Shown here in pieces: positions 23,985-33,581 of a DNA stretch of 64,000 bases. Position 1 is the first letter of the stretch. The number at the start of each line of letters is the position of its first letter. Made by a program: the position numbers and the translations under genes. Source of the DNA: Parerythrobacter aestuarii (GTDB taxonomy: Bacteria; Pseudomonadota; Alphaproteobacteria; Sphingomonadales; Sphingomonadaceae); NCBI RefSeq assembly GCF_030140925.1, contig NZ_JARBWD010000001.1:1798001-1862000 (forward strand), given 5' to 3'. Under the pieces are notes generated by a model that was not told where the DNA came from, made no database searches, and worked only from the letters and a program-made list of their open reading frames with translations.

Positions 23985-25265
23985 TTAAAGGTCGTCCTTA
24001 GCCAATTCCGGCGGCGGATCGAAGGTCTTGGTGGTCCTGAGGACCGGGAACAGGCGACTCCACAGCGCCACGGTGACAATAGCGCCCACGCCGCCCGCGA
24101 CAACCGCTGTCACCGGCCCGAGCAGGTAGGCGAGGCTGCCCGAAAAGAAGTCACCGCCTTCGTTGGAAGCGCTGATGGTCAAGTGGCTGACCGAAGACAC
24201 GCGGCCGCGCTTGTCATCGGGCGTGTGCAACTGGACCAGCGACTGGCGGATGTAGACACTGAACATGTCCGCCGCGCCAACCACGAACAGCGCCGCGAGG
24301 CTGAGCGGCATCGAGGTCGAAAGACCGAAAGTGATGGTGGCAACGCCGAACACCGCCACTGCCAACAGCATGGCCGGGCCGACATTGTTGGCGAGCGGAC
24401 GGTAGGAGAAGAACAGCCCCGTCAACACTGCGCCGATGGCAGGGGCCATGGCGAGCTGGGCCAGGCCTTCCTCGCCCACCATCAGGATGTCGCGGGCGTA
24501 GACCGGGAACAGCGCGGTAGCCCCGGCGAGGAACACGGCGAACAGGTCGAGCGTGATCGAACCCAGCACCATCTTGTTCTTCACGACATAGTGCAGCCCG
24601 TCGACCATCTGCCGGATCGGATGCGCGGCGCCGACAATGTTGGGCTGCGGCACATTGCCGATCGTTCCAAGCGCGAGGAAAGCGATGACGAACAGCCCGG
24701 TAGCCACAGTATAGGGCAGGGAGGGCTCAATCGCATGGAGATAACCACCAAGGCCCGGCCCGACGATCATACCCACCTGCCACGAAATCGAGCTCAACGC
24801 GATGGCCGTTGGCAGGATCGCCTTTGGGACGAGGTTGGGTGACAGGGCTGACAGGGCAGGGCCGTTGAAAGCACGAACGACACCCAGCACCACGGCAATC
24901 CCGAACAGCCATGGCAGCGAGATGGCATTGGTCCATGTCAGCCATGCGAGAACGGCTCCCGATGCGAACTGCAGCATGATGGTCGCCTGCGCCAGCTTGC
25001 GCCGGTCGAGCCGGTCCGCAGCCAGCCCGGAAAACGGCGTCAGCAGGAATAATGGCACAAACTGGAGCAGGCCGATCAGCGCCAGCTGGCCCGCAGCCCC
25101 TTCAATGCTCATGCCGCCGGTGCGGGCGAGGTCATACGTCTGCCAGCCAATCACCAGCATCATGGCGTACTGGCCCAGCGTCATGGTAAGCCGGGAAAAC
25201 CAGTAGGCGCGGAAATTGGCAACCCTGAACGGGTGCGAAGGCTGGTCTGGCGTGTGGCTCACCAT
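23985..25265 (-). CDS. MFS transporter, EntS-like exporter
   Basis: 426 residues from ATG 25265, 12 predicted membrane helices. Opens with [21 protein letters not shown], then the MFS motif A region [16 protein letters not shown] and [17 protein letters not shown], as in the MFS_3/EntS group of exporters (siderophores, drugs). A second copy of motif A is reduced to [10 protein letters not shown]. Substrate cannot be assigned; the adjacent cysK gives no strong clue. 25 bases before cysK, so possibly co-transcribed. Confidence 0.85.
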   Translation of the reverse strand: MVSHTPDQPSHPFRVANFRAYWFSRLTMTLGQYAMMLVIGWQTYDLARTGGMSIEGAAGQLALIGLLQFVPLFLLTPFSGLAADRLDRRKLAQATIMLQFASGAVLAWLTWTNAISLPWLFGIAVVLGVVRAFNGPALSALSPNLVPKAILPTAIALSSISWQVGMIVGPGLGGYLHAIEPSLPYTVATGLFVIAFLALGTIGNVPQPNIVGAAHPIRQMVDGLHYVVKNKMVLGSITLDLFAVFLAGATALFPVYARDILMVGEEGLAQLAMAPAIGAVLTGLFFSYRPLANNVGPAMLLAVAVFGVATITFGLSTSMPLSLAALFVVGAADMFSVYIRQSLVQLHTPDDKRGRVSSVSHLTISASNEGGDFFSGSLAYLLGPVTAVVAGGVGAIVTVALWSRLFPVLRTTKTFDPPPELAKDDL

Positions 25266-25316
25266 GCGGCTGTGGCAGGTGAGGTGGGCGTTGGGAAGAA
25301 AGATTAGGTGTTGGGG

Positions 25317-25431
25317 ACCCTCATCCAAGCTGCGGTAGCGAGCAAGCTCGCAACCTTCGCTTTCCTTCTCCCATTGGGAGAAGGATACGCAGACATGGCG
25401 CCTTGGCGCCTAGTCGGAGTTGGATGAGGGT
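25317..25431. repeat. multi-palindromic intergenic repeat, family 1 (copy B)
   Basis: Outer arms ACCCTCATCCAA (25317-25328) and TTGGATGAGGGT (25420-25431) are perfectly complementary and enclose GCGAGC/GCTCGC (25338-25351), CCTTCTCCC/GGGAGAAGG (25364-25384) and a doubled GGCGCC (25397-25410). The same building blocks occur in the glyQ-glyS spacer, so both belong to one REP-like family. Confidence 0.78.
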
Positions 25432-25445
25432 GAGTACCGCTCCGC

Positions 25446-25784
25446 TTAACGCGGGCGGCGCAGGCGCGGATTGGGCTGCAGCTCATCGATGATCGACATG
25501 AAGTCGTCGAGGCGGATGATCCGTTCGAACTGGAAACCGGCGCGGTTTTCGCGCACCCAGATGCAGTATGCCTCGATGCGACCGATGACGGGCAAGCGAA
25601 CAATGACGCGATCGCCTCGCGAAAGGTCGTGCGCATCGTCGATCATGAAGCCATGGGCCGACAGATTGGAGATATGCATGTTCATGTCACCGTGCACATG
25701 GTGCTCGGCAATAACCGGGAAGTCGACCGGATGGCGCGTCGCGCGGCGCTGGTCGGTCACAGTGAGCTGGGCTCCGGTAGGCAT
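25446..25784 (-). CDS. PilZ domain protein
   Basis: 112 residues, essentially one PilZ domain, the cyclic di-GMP receptor fold. Binding motifs are present: the arginine motif DQRRATRHPV and the downstream NLSAHG (N/DxSxxG). Start ATG 25784 is preferred over ATG 25802 because GGAGGG lies 10 bases before it. Likely reports c-di-GMP levels to a partner; no motility, cellulose or cyclase gene is adjacent. Lies next to a family 1 repeat. Confidence 0.88.
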   Translation of the reverse strand: MPTGAQLTVTDQRRATRHPVDFPVIAEHHVHGDMNMHISNLSAHGFMIDDAHDLSRGDRVIVRLPVIGRIEAYCIWVRENRAGFQFERIIRLDDFMSIIDELQPNPRLRRPR

Positions 25785-25918
25785 GATTGCACGACCCTCC
25801 ATGTTCGTGGTGCAAGCATGTGTTATGATGTAAATTCGCTGATATTCGGTTAAGGCCCAGCGTCCCGAAATGGCACAAAACCACGCAATTCTGTGGGTTT
25901 GGAAGATAAGCTAAATAC

Positions 25919-27148
25919 CTAGTGCACGAGAATCCCGTGCCGTTTCTTGCCGAGGCTCAGCTTTACTTCGCTGCCTTCGGAGACGGTCACTACCAGCGCG
26001 GGATCGGTGATTGGTTGACCATCGAGCTTAACGGCACCTTCCGCAATCTTGCGCTTGGCTTCGCCGTTGGAAGCGGTGAAGCCGATGGCCGTGAGGGCCG
26101 CCGGCAAGGCCATTCCGTCTGCGCCAAGCGAGAGGGTGGGGAGGTCTTCACCCGCACCGCCGCCGGCAAAGGTTTGCTTCGCGGTCGTTTCAGCCGAGCG
26201 GGCCGCATCTTCGCCGCGCACCATGGCGGTCACTTCATTGGCGAGAACCACCTTGGCATCATTGATCTCCGCACCCTGGAGCGCTTCGAGCCGGGCGATC
26301 TCGTCCAGCGGCAGGTCCGTGAACAGGCGCAGGAACTTGCCGACATCGCGGTCATCAGTATTGCGCCAGTATTGCCAGAAGTCATAGGCTGGCAGCTGCT
26401 CTTCATTGAGCCAGATTGCGCCATCGACCGACTTGCCCATCTTGGCCCCGTCTGCACGGGTGATCAGCGGTGCGGTCACGCCGTAGACCTCCTTGCCATC
26501 GATCCGCCGGGTCAGCTCGATCCCGTTGACGATATTACCCCACTGGTCACTGCCGCCGAGCTGCAGCCTGCATCCGTGCTCGCGGTTGAGCACGAGGAAA
26601 TCATAGGCCTGCATGATCATGTAGTTGAATTCGAGGAAGGTCAGCGGCTGCTCGCGATCGAGCCGCAGCTTGACCGAATCGAAGGTCAGCATGCGGTTGA
26701 TGGTGAAATGCGGGCCGACATCGCGCAGCATCTCGATATAGCCCAGTTCGCTCAGCCAATCGTCATTGTTGATCAGCAGCGCGCCGGTTTCACTGTCATC
26801 GAAGCGCAGAATCCGCTCGAAGCTACCCTTGATCCCCGCGATATTGCTGGCGAGCTTTTCATCGGTCAGCATGGTGCGGGTCTCGTCGCGACCACTTGGA
26901 TCACCGACCTTGGCGGTACCGCCGCCCATGATCACGATGGGCCTGTGCCCGGCCTGTTGCAGCCGCTTGAGCAGCATGATCGAAGCGAGGTTGCCGATAT
27001 GCAGCGACGGCGCGGTGGGGTCGAAGCCGACGTATCCGGTCACGATCTCCTTCGTCGCCAGCGCGTCGAGCGCGCCCGCATCGGTGACCTGGTGCAAATG
27101 ACCGCGCTCTTCGAGCAGGCGCAGGAGATCGGATTCGTATTGGCTCAT
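25919..27148 (-). CDS. tyrS: tyrosine--tRNA ligase
   Basis: 409 residues, class I synthetase charging tRNA-Tyr. HIGH signature as SLHIGN (49-53), YMIMQAYDFL and GGSDQWGNI tyrosine-binding segments, KMSKS loop as KMGKS, and a C-terminal S4 RNA-binding domain (GEAKRKIAEGAVKLDG). ATG start at 27148. Monocistronic; divergent from the DOMON-like gene with 79 bases between. Confidence 0.97.
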   Translation of the reverse strand: MSQYESDLLRLLEERGHLHQVTDAGALDALATKEIVTGYVGFDPTAPSLHIGNLASIMLLKRLQQAGHRPIVIMGGGTAKVGDPSGRDETRTMLTDEKLASNIAGIKGSFERILRFDDSETGALLINNDDWLSELGYIEMLRDVGPHFTINRMLTFDSVKLRLDREQPLTFLEFNYMIMQAYDFLVLNREHGCRLQLGGSDQWGNIVNGIELTRRIDGKEVYGVTAPLITRADGAKMGKSVDGAIWLNEEQLPAYDFWQYWRNTDDRDVGKFLRLFTDLPLDEIARLEALQGAEINDAKVVLANEVTAMVRGEDAARSAETTAKQTFAGGGAGEDLPTLSLGADGMALPAALTAIGFTASNGEAKRKIAEGAVKLDGQPITDPALVVTVSEGSEVKLSLGKKRHGILVH

Positions 27149-27227
27149 AGCGCGCGGCCTCTAGCAGCGGGGGGCAGCGGCTCCAAGTGGCTTGCGAGCG
27201 ATGCGCACCTCAGTAATAGCATTCCCC

Positions 27228-27749
27228 ATGCAAGAGCTTGTTCTCCACCCCGAATGCGCACCCGGCCCGATCACCCGCCTGGCTGCCTCCGTCGAAGCGA
27301 CTGCCGATGGATGCCGCGCCCGTTTCCGCCTCGAAGGCGACGTTACCGCAATCAAGGTCCCCGAACCTGCCACGGGCGAGCGGATGGACAACCTCTGGAA
27401 GACCACCTGTTTCGAGATCTTCTGGCAGCCGCATGGCGGCAGCTATTATCGCGAATTCAACCTTAGCCCCTCGTCGCGCTGGGCCTGCTACGATTTCGAT
27501 GATTTCCGCCTCAACAGCCGCGATGCGCCGGTTTCGGCCATATCGATCGCCTGCGCCGTCAGCGACGACGCCCTGGAGCTGGAGACGACCATCGCCAGCG
27601 AACTGCCGCTGCCGGCCGACATCGCGCTCAACGCCATCGTTGAGGACCGGGAGGGCAATATCCAGTTCTGGGCACTCGCCTTCGCCCCCGGCAAGCCCGA
27701 GTTCCACAGCGAGACCTGCCGCGCCATCACCCTCGAGGCCAGCGCATGA
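27228..27749 (+). CDS. DOMON-like domain protein
   Basis: 173 residues from ATG 27228. Single beta-sandwich domain of the DOMON-like (murB-like) type: RMDNLWKTTCFEIFW, YYREFNLSPSSRWACYDFDDF and a closing FWALAFAPGKPEFH. DOMON domains bind sugars or haem; the role in this cytosolic subfamily is unknown. Its stop overlaps the NamZ start by ATGA, so the two are translationally coupled, suggesting a shared job in peptidoglycan sugar metabolism (inference). Confidence 0.8.
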   Translation: MQELVLHPECAPGPITRLAASVEATADGCRARFRLEGDVTAIKVPEPATGERMDNLWKTTCFEIFWQPHGGSYYREFNLSPSSRWACYDFDDFRLNSRDAPVSAISIACAVSDDALELETTIASELPLPADIALNAIVEDREGNIQFWALAFAPGKPEFHSETCRAITLEASA

Positions 27750-28951
27750 AGTTCGGCATCGACCGGCTGCTCAGCGAGCCTGAGCTGCGCAAACCGCTCG
27801 AGGGCAAGCGCGTTGCCCTCGTCGCCCATCCGGCCTCAGTGACGGAGAACCTCACGCACAGCCTCGACGCGCTGATCGCCGCTGGGATCAACGTCACCAG
27901 CGCGTTCGGCCCGCAGCACGGGCTCAAGGGCGACAAGCAGGACAATATGGTCGAGACCGCGGACGAGATCGATCCGCACTACGGCATCCCGGTCTTCAGC
28001 CTCTATGGCGAGGTCCGCCGACCCACCGGCCAGATGATGTCGAGCGCGGACGTGTTCCTGTTCGACCTGCAGGACCTCGGCTGCCGCATCTATACCTTTG
28101 TCACAACTTTGCTCTATCTCCTTGAAGAAGCAGCGAAGCACGGCAAGAGCGTGTGGGTGCTCGACCGGCCCAATCCCGCCGGGCGGCCGGTCGAGGGCAC
28201 GCTGCTGGTGCCGGGCAACGAGAGCTTTGTCGGGGCGGCTCCGATGCCGATGCGGCACGGCCTGACCATGGGCGAGATGGGGCACTGGTTCATCCGCCAC
28301 TTCGGACTCGACGTCGATTACCGCGTGATCGACATGCATTACTGGCTGCCCGAATCCGGCTCAGGTTATGGCTGGCCGGAGGCCCGCATCTGGATCAATC
28401 CGTCACCCAATGCCGCCAATCTCAACATGGCGCGGGCCTATGCCGGCACCGTGATGATCGAAGGCGCAACGCTGAGTGAGGGCAGGGGTACCACGCGCCC
28501 GCTCGAAGTGCTGTTCGGAGCGCCCGATGTCGATGCCAAGGCTGCGCTGGTCGAAATGGCAAGAATGGCGCCCGAATGGCTGGCGGGCTGCGCCTTGCGC
28601 GACTGCTGGTTCGAACCGACCTTCCACAAACACCAGGGCAAGCTGTGCAATGCGCTGATGATCCATGCCGAAGGGCAGCACTACAATCACGACGCCTTCC
28701 GGCCGTGGCGCTTGCAGGCCCTGGCTTTCAAGGCGATCCGTAATCTCTATCCCGACTACCCGATCTGGCGCGGCACTGACTTCAAGTACGAGTACACCAA
28801 CGACGTGCTGGCGATCGATGTAATCAATGGCGGCCCGGCCTTGCGCGAATGGGTCGACAATCCAGCGGCAACACCGCACGACCTCGACCAGCTTGCCGCG
28901 CATGACGAGGCGGCGTGGATCGCGCAGGTACGCAACCTGCTGCTTTACTGA
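27746..28951 (+). CDS. namZ: DUF1343 / GH171 exo-beta-N-acetylmuramidase-like protein
   Basis: 401 residues of the DUF1343 family, whose Bacillus member NamZ removes terminal MurNAc from peptidoglycan chains. Conserved segments: [63 protein letters not shown] and [10 protein letters not shown]. Unlike many members it has no signal peptide, which points to recycling of muropeptides in the cytosol. Overlaps the convergent DUF817 gene by 7 bases. Confidence 0.85.
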   Translation: MKFGIDRLLSEPELRKPLEGKRVALVAHPASVTENLTHSLDALIAAGINVTSAFGPQHGLKGDKQDNMVETADEIDPHYGIPVFSLYGEVRRPTGQMMSSADVFLFDLQDLGCRIYTFVTTLLYLLEEAAKHGKSVWVLDRPNPAGRPVEGTLLVPGNESFVGAAPMPMRHGLTMGEMGHWFIRHFGLDVDYRVIDMHYWLPESGSGYGWPEARIWINPSPNAANLNMARAYAGTVMIEGATLSEGRGTTRPLEVLFGAPDVDAKAALVEMARMAPEWLAGCALRDCWFEPTFHKHQGKLCNALMIHAEGQHYNHDAFRPWRLQALAFKAIRNLYPDYPIWRGTDFKYEYTNDVLAIDVINGGPALREWVDNPAATPHDLDQLAAHDEAAWIAQVRNLLLY

Positions 28952-29796
28952 TCGGGCTTTCGAACCGGCTGCACCAGCGACACCAGCACAAAACTGATAA
29001 GCATCAATAGGTACCACGCACCGAGCTTGGTGATGGAAACCATCTCCCAGCCATCCTCCTGCCCGGGATAATTCCACGCGTTGGCGAAAGTGGCGATGTT
29101 CTCAGCAAACCAGATGAACAGGGCGACGAGCCCGAACCCTAGCAACAGCGGCATCCAGCGATGCTCCCGCCAGTTGCGAAAGTGGATACTGGTTCGCCAG
29201 AAGAGCAGCGCGGTCACCGCAAACAGGCCAAGGCGGATATCGACGGTCCAGTGATGGGCGAAGAAATTGACGTAGATCGCCGCCGCCAGCAACCAGGTCG
29301 CCCATGGTTTGGGGTAGTGACTGAAGCGGAAGTCGAAGATCCGCCAGACGCGCGCGATGTAGCTGCCGACCGAGGCATACATGAAGCCCGAGAACAGCGG
29401 CACCGCGCCGATATGGAGGTAGCTCGCTTCCGGATACGTCCATGATCCCGCAGCGGTCTTGAACAGCTCCATCACGGTGCCGACGATGTGGAACAGCAGG
29501 ATGACCTTCGCCTCGTCCCAGGTTTCGAGCCGGAACAGCAGCATTCCGGCCTGGATCGTAATGGCGGCGAGAGTCAGGAAGTCATAGCGGTGTAGCGGCA
29601 CGTCATCGGGATAGAAAAGATGCGTTGCGAGCAGCAGGAACAACAGCAACCCACCGAACAGGCACGCCCACGCCTGCTTGAACCCGAACAGCAGGAATTC
29701 GTAGAGATAAAGTCGCCAACCCAACCCAGGGTCGAAGGCTTCTAGTCGCTCGCGAATTACAGCGAAGCGAGAGTGCCGGATCTGTTGTGCGGTCAC
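28945..29796 (-). CDS. DUF817 integral membrane protein
   Basis: 283 residues with about eight hydrophobic segments and conserved stretches typical of DUF817: [55 protein letters not shown] and [18 protein letters not shown]. No function established. GTG start overlaps the VWA gene stop (GTGA), so it is translationally coupled to that gene. Confidence 0.85.
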   Translation of the reverse strand: MTAQQIRHSRFAVIRERLEAFDPGLGWRLYLYEFLLFGFKQAWACLFGGLLLFLLLATHLFYPDDVPLHRYDFLTLAAITIQAGMLLFRLETWDEAKVILLFHIVGTVMELFKTAAGSWTYPEASYLHIGAVPLFSGFMYASVGSYIARVWRIFDFRFSHYPKPWATWLLAAAIYVNFFAHHWTVDIRLGLFAVTALLFWRTSIHFRNWREHRWMPLLLGFGLVALFIWFAENIATFANAWNYPGQEDGWEMVSITKLGAWYLLMLISFVLVSLVQPVRKPDQ

Positions 29797-30977
29797 GCCC
29801 CGTGCTTACGGCTCAGTTCTCGCATCGCATCATCAAGCCCGTCGAGTGTCAGCGGGTACATCCGGTCGTTGACCAGCTGCTTCAGGATCTTGGTCGACTG
29901 TGAGTAGCCCCATTGCTTCTCCGGCACCGGATTGAGCCAAACGGTTGCCGGATAGGTGTTTGTCACCCGCTGCATCCACGTCGCTCCGGCTTCCTCGTTC
30001 ATGTGTTCGACGCTGCCGCCGGGATGGGTGATCTCATAGGGGCTCATTGCGGCGTCACCGACGAAGATGATCTTGTAATCGTGCCCGTACTTGTGGAGCA
30101 CGTCCCAGGTCTTGGTGCGTTCCTGCCAGCGACGCTTGTTGTCCTTCCACACGCCTTCGTAGAGGCAGTTATGGAAGTAGAAGAATTCGAGGTTCTTGAA
30201 CTCGGTCGTGGCGGCGCTGAACAGCTCTTCGCATAGCTTGATGAAAGGATCCATCGATCCGCCGACATCGAGGAAAAGCAGCAATTTCACAGCATTACGG
30301 CGCTCTGCTCGCATATGGATATCGAGCCAGCCTTGCTTTGCGGTCCCTTCGATGGTTGCATCAAGATCCAACTGGTCCTGCGCCCCTTCGCGGGCAAACC
30401 GGCGCAAGCGGCGCAGTGCCATCTTGATGTTGCGAGTGCCGAGTTCCTTGGTGTTGTCGAGGTTCTTGAATTCGCGCTTTTCCCAAACCTTGACCGCACG
30501 CTTGTGCTTGCTCTCGCCGCCGATGCGGACGCCTTCGGGGTTGTATCCCGAATTGCCGAACGGCGAGGTGCCGCCGGTCCCAATCCACTTGTTGCCGCCC
30601 TGGTGGCGCTCCTCCTGCTCGGCGAGGCGTTTCTTGAGCGTTTCCATCAGCTCGTCCCAGTCGCCGAGCTTCTCGATCTCCGCCATTTCTTCCGGCGTGA
30701 GGAATTTTTCGGCAACCGCTTTCAGCCAGTCTTCCGGAATCTCCACCGGATTCTGCCCATAATCAGTCAATAACCCTTTGAAAACCTTGTTAAAGACCTG
30801 ATCGAACCGATCCAGCATGCCTTCATCTTTCACGAAGGTTGCGCGGCTGAGATAATAGAACGCCTCAGGCGTCTGCTCGATGACATCGCGATCCAGCGCC
30901 TCGAGCAGTGTCAGGTGTTCCTTGAAGCTCGCGCCGATCCCGGCCTCGCGCAATTCGTCGACGAAATTGAAGAACAT
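29793..30977 (-). CDS. VWA domain protein, CoxE-like
   Basis: 394 residues. N-terminal helical region (1-125), a Gly-rich linker (127-155), then a von Willebrand A domain with a MIDAS-like loop DVGGS at 237-241, where the classic motif is DxSxS, so metal binding may be altered. Such proteins act with MoxR AAA+ ATPases as chaperones inserting metals or assembling complexes. The probable partner is the MoxR gene at 33582-34439, on the same strand but split off by two plus-strand genes. Confidence 0.87.
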   Translation of the reverse strand: MFFNFVDELREAGIGASFKEHLTLLEALDRDVIEQTPEAFYYLSRATFVKDEGMLDRFDQVFNKVFKGLLTDYGQNPVEIPEDWLKAVAEKFLTPEEMAEIEKLGDWDELMETLKKRLAEQEERHQGGNKWIGTGGTSPFGNSGYNPEGVRIGGESKHKRAVKVWEKREFKNLDNTKELGTRNIKMALRRLRRFAREGAQDQLDLDATIEGTAKQGWLDIHMRAERRNAVKLLLFLDVGGSMDPFIKLCEELFSAATTEFKNLEFFYFHNCLYEGVWKDNKRRWQERTKTWDVLHKYGHDYKIIFVGDAAMSPYEITHPGGSVEHMNEEAGATWMQRVTNTYPATVWLNPVPEKQWGYSQSTKILKQLVNDRMYPLTLDGLDDAMRELSRKHGA

Positions 30978-31064
30978 GCGAAATCAGACCTCTTTTCCGA
31001 CCGAGCGTTTACGGGGAAGTAACCATCATGCCCCTAGGAATGCCGTAACCGAACAGGGGCGCTC

Positions 31065-32462
31065 ATGGAACATAGCAAAATCATAGCATCTGACCAATCG
31101 GCTTTGGAGCTGATCCCAGCCAAGTGCGGCGACGTGACAGTTGGCTGCACAGACGTGGCCGGCGTGGTCCAGGCAGTCATCGAATCCTCCCAGAAGCTGC
31201 GCGAAGAACACGCCGCGCTGCATGGGACAATCAGCGATCTCGAATCCGACCAGAACAGGGTCAGCGAAGCAAGCGATGAGGCTCGCCTGTTGTCCGAACG
31301 CGCCATTGCGCGTCTTGGTGACGGGAATGCTTTGATCCGCTCATCGCTCTCTCAGATTACGAACCTCCTCGACCTCGTCGAAACTCTGACCCGGCATGTT
31401 ACGGGTTTTGCCTCGGCGATGGACCAGGTGAAGAAGAGCTCACAGCGTATCGAGGAAATCGCCGAGACAACCAATATCCTCGCACTCAATGCGACAATCG
31501 AAGCGATGCGGGCCGGCGAAAGCGGTCGTGCTTTCGCAGTCGTCGCAGATGAAGTGAAGAGCCTCGCAGGGTCGACGCGCCAGGCGACGGAAGAAATCTC
31601 GCGCACCATCGAAACGCTTGAAGGCGAAGCGCGCGCCGTGATCGGCCAGATTGAAGGTGGTGCGGCCGCCTCAACCGAAGCGAAGGAATCTGTCGCCAAG
31701 ATCGAGGAAACGATCTCTGGGGTTTCCGAGCTGGTTGAGGAAGTCGACCGCCAGAACGACCAGATTGCCCGGGCCACCGGTACCATTAGTGGCCATGTTG
31801 CCAAGGTGCAGGATGTGCTGACGAGCTTCGATGCCGCTGCTCTTGCCAACGAAGCCAAGCTCGATCGTGCGCATGCACGGATGGAAGATCTCGAGATGAC
31901 CGCCAGCGAGATGTTCGACAGCATAGTCAAGGCAGGCCTGTCGCCTCGTGACAGTGATATGGTGGCCAAGGCTCAGGAACACGCCGAGAGACTTGCCCGG
32001 CTGGCTGAAGAGGCCATCGATAAGGGCGATTTGAGCATGGAAGACCTGTTCGACCAGGACTACCAGCTGATCCCTGGCAGCAATCCGCCACGCTATCGCA
32101 CCCGCCTTACGGACTGGGCCGACGCCAATTGGCGCCCGGCAATCGATGCGATGGTCGCCCAGGGTGGAGCGATCAAGATGTGTTCGCCTGCAGACATGAA
32201 GGGCTTCCTGCCGACGCATGTCAGCGACCGCTCGCGCCAGCCCACGGGCAATCTCGAGCACGACACCAAATATTGCCGCAACGGTCGACTGATTTTCTAT
32301 CCAATCGACAAGAAGGCCAAAGCGAGCAACGATCCCTACCTGATGGCGGTCTACCGCCAGGAAGGCGACGGCAAACGCTACGATGTCGTGCGGAACGTCT
32401 ATGTCCCGCTCGTTATCAAGGGCCGCCGTTGGGGCGATTCCGAACTCGCATACGCGTTCTAA
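31065..32462 (+). CDS. soluble methyl-accepting chemotaxis-type transducer with C-terminal sensor domain
   Basis: 465 residues without any membrane segment. Coiled coil, then the chemoreceptor hairpin tip EIAETTNILALNATIEAMRA at 131-150 followed by GESGRAFAVVADEVKSLAG, a second coiled coil to about 285, and a C-terminal domain of about 175 residues with LTDWADANWRPAIDA, DTKYCRNGRLIFYPIDKK and GRRWGDSELAYAF, which resembles a cache-like ligand domain placed in the cytosol. Signalling to CheA/CheW is expected from the tip, but no che gene is in the window. Confidence 0.88.
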   Translation: MEHSKIIASDQSALELIPAKCGDVTVGCTDVAGVVQAVIESSQKLREEHAALHGTISDLESDQNRVSEASDEARLLSERAIARLGDGNALIRSSLSQITNLLDLVETLTRHVTGFASAMDQVKKSSQRIEEIAETTNILALNATIEAMRAGESGRAFAVVADEVKSLAGSTRQATEEISRTIETLEGEARAVIGQIEGGAAASTEAKESVAKIEETISGVSELVEEVDRQNDQIARATGTISGHVAKVQDVLTSFDAAALANEAKLDRAHARMEDLEMTASEMFDSIVKAGLSPRDSDMVAKAQEHAERLARLAEEAIDKGDLSMEDLFDQDYQLIPGSNPPRYRTRLTDWADANWRPAIDAMVAQGGAIKMCSPADMKGFLPTHVSDRSRQPTGNLEHDTKYCRNGRLIFYPIDKKAKASNDPYLMAVYRQEGDGKRYDVVRNVYVPLVIKGRRWGDSELAYAF

Positions 32463-32650
32463 ACGGCAGTCCAGCCCCTTATTCCTAGCGCTGGTCGGAC
32501 CCGGGGATGGCACCGCTTACCTTGCCCGGATGTTCAAGATACCGTTCCAGTTCGCCCGCAAACGGCGGGCAAGTGCGCCACTGGCCCATATTCTCGCCGG
32601 TCGGGTAGGGCCAAAGTTATTGGCCAATGCTTGCCCCGCTGGACTTGTCC

Positions 32651-32677
32651 AACTAACCGTTAGTTAACTGAACTAAC
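32651..32677. promoter_or_regulatory. three alternating AACTAAC half-sites, operator or switchable hairpin
   Basis: AACTAAC (32651-32657), GTTAGTT (32659-32665) and AACTAAC (32671-32677). The middle arm can pair with either neighbour, giving a 15-base palindrome with a one-base centre or a stem with a 5-base loop. The last arm ends just before GGAGG, the ribosome binding site of the L,D-transpeptidase gene. Could be a TetR-type operator or an RNA switch. Confidence 0.5.
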
Positions 32678-32689
32678 GGAGGCGCGCTT

Positions 32690-33580
32690 TTGCGCAGGCA
32701 AACACTGACGCAGTTGGTACTGGCAGCATCGTTGCTGCTGATTTCAGCATGCGTGCCGGATGTTGAAGCGCAAGAGCGTAATCCCGTCGAGCAAGCTATT
32801 CCGACTGCCACCGCTCAAGTTGCACCCGTTGCGGTCGAAGAAGCGCAGAAGACGACAATCAGTTCATTCCTGTCCACGGGCGTGGTCATCGTCATCAGCA
32901 AGGCGTCGCAGCAAATGTATGTTTTTGCAGACGGTGCCTTGTGGGGATCCAGCCCGGTTTCCACCGGGCGCAAGGGCAAGGAGACGCCGTCTGGCGTGTT
33001 TGCCATCCTGCAGAAGAAGGTCTTCCATCGATCAAACCTCTATAACAACGCACCGATGCCCTTCATGCAAAGGCTCACATGGAGCGGGATCGCCATCCAT
33101 GCTGGGCATCTGCCTGGCTATCCGGCGTCGCATGGCTGCATCCGGCTGCCGCAAGCATTCGCGAAGGACCTTTACGATCTGACCGGATTCACGACGACTG
33201 GCGTGATTATCACCAATGACCCGCTAGCGACGGACGAGGAAGCGCTGCTGCTGGCGCAGGCGACCGATGCAAAGGTGCCGATCGATCCCCGGCGTCTATC
33301 ACCCGGTAAGCCAGATAAGCGCCCGGCAGCCCGATCAATCCCGCAAAGGCGTGGTGATCAGACCATCCAGCTGATTGCGGCATTGTCGTCAGCCGAAGCA
33401 TCGGCGCACTGGGGCAAACTGTTGCAACGACGGCCAGAGCTCGGACGCATGCGAATGACGATAGTACCGGCTGTTGTGAATGGACGGCAATATTATCGGC
33501 TACGCGCAACCGCCAGCGGTGCGCATTCAACCTGTCGGGACCTCAAGCGGTCCGGCATCGATTGCTTTCCGGTGAGCTAG
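32690..33580 (+). CDS. L,D-transpeptidase lipoprotein with SPOR-like C-terminus
   Basis: 296 residues. TTG start at 32690, fixed by GGAGG 7 bases upstream. Lipobox ISAC with Cys21. YkuD catalytic domain about 62-178 with His140, His148 and nucleophile Cys150 in ASHGCIRLP; makes 3-3 crosslinks in peptidoglycan or attaches proteins. The last 75 residues (SSAEASAHWGKLLQRRPELG, then a beta-rich end with VNGRQYYRLRA) look like a SPOR domain, which binds denuded glycan at division sites. Two Cys in the end region. Confidence 0.85.
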   Translation: MRRQTLTQLVLAASLLLISACVPDVEAQERNPVEQAIPTATAQVAPVAVEEAQKTTISSFLSTGVVIVISKASQQMYVFADGALWGSSPVSTGRKGKETPSGVFAILQKKVFHRSNLYNNAPMPFMQRLTWSGIAIHAGHLPGYPASHGCIRLPQAFAKDLYDLTGFTTTGVIITNDPLATDEEALLLAQATDAKVPIDPRRLSPGKPDKRPAARSIPQRRGDQTIQLIAALSSAEASAHWGKLLQRRPELGRMRMTIVPAVVNGRQYYRLRATASGAHSTCRDLKRSGIDCFPVS

Positions 33581-33581
33581 C

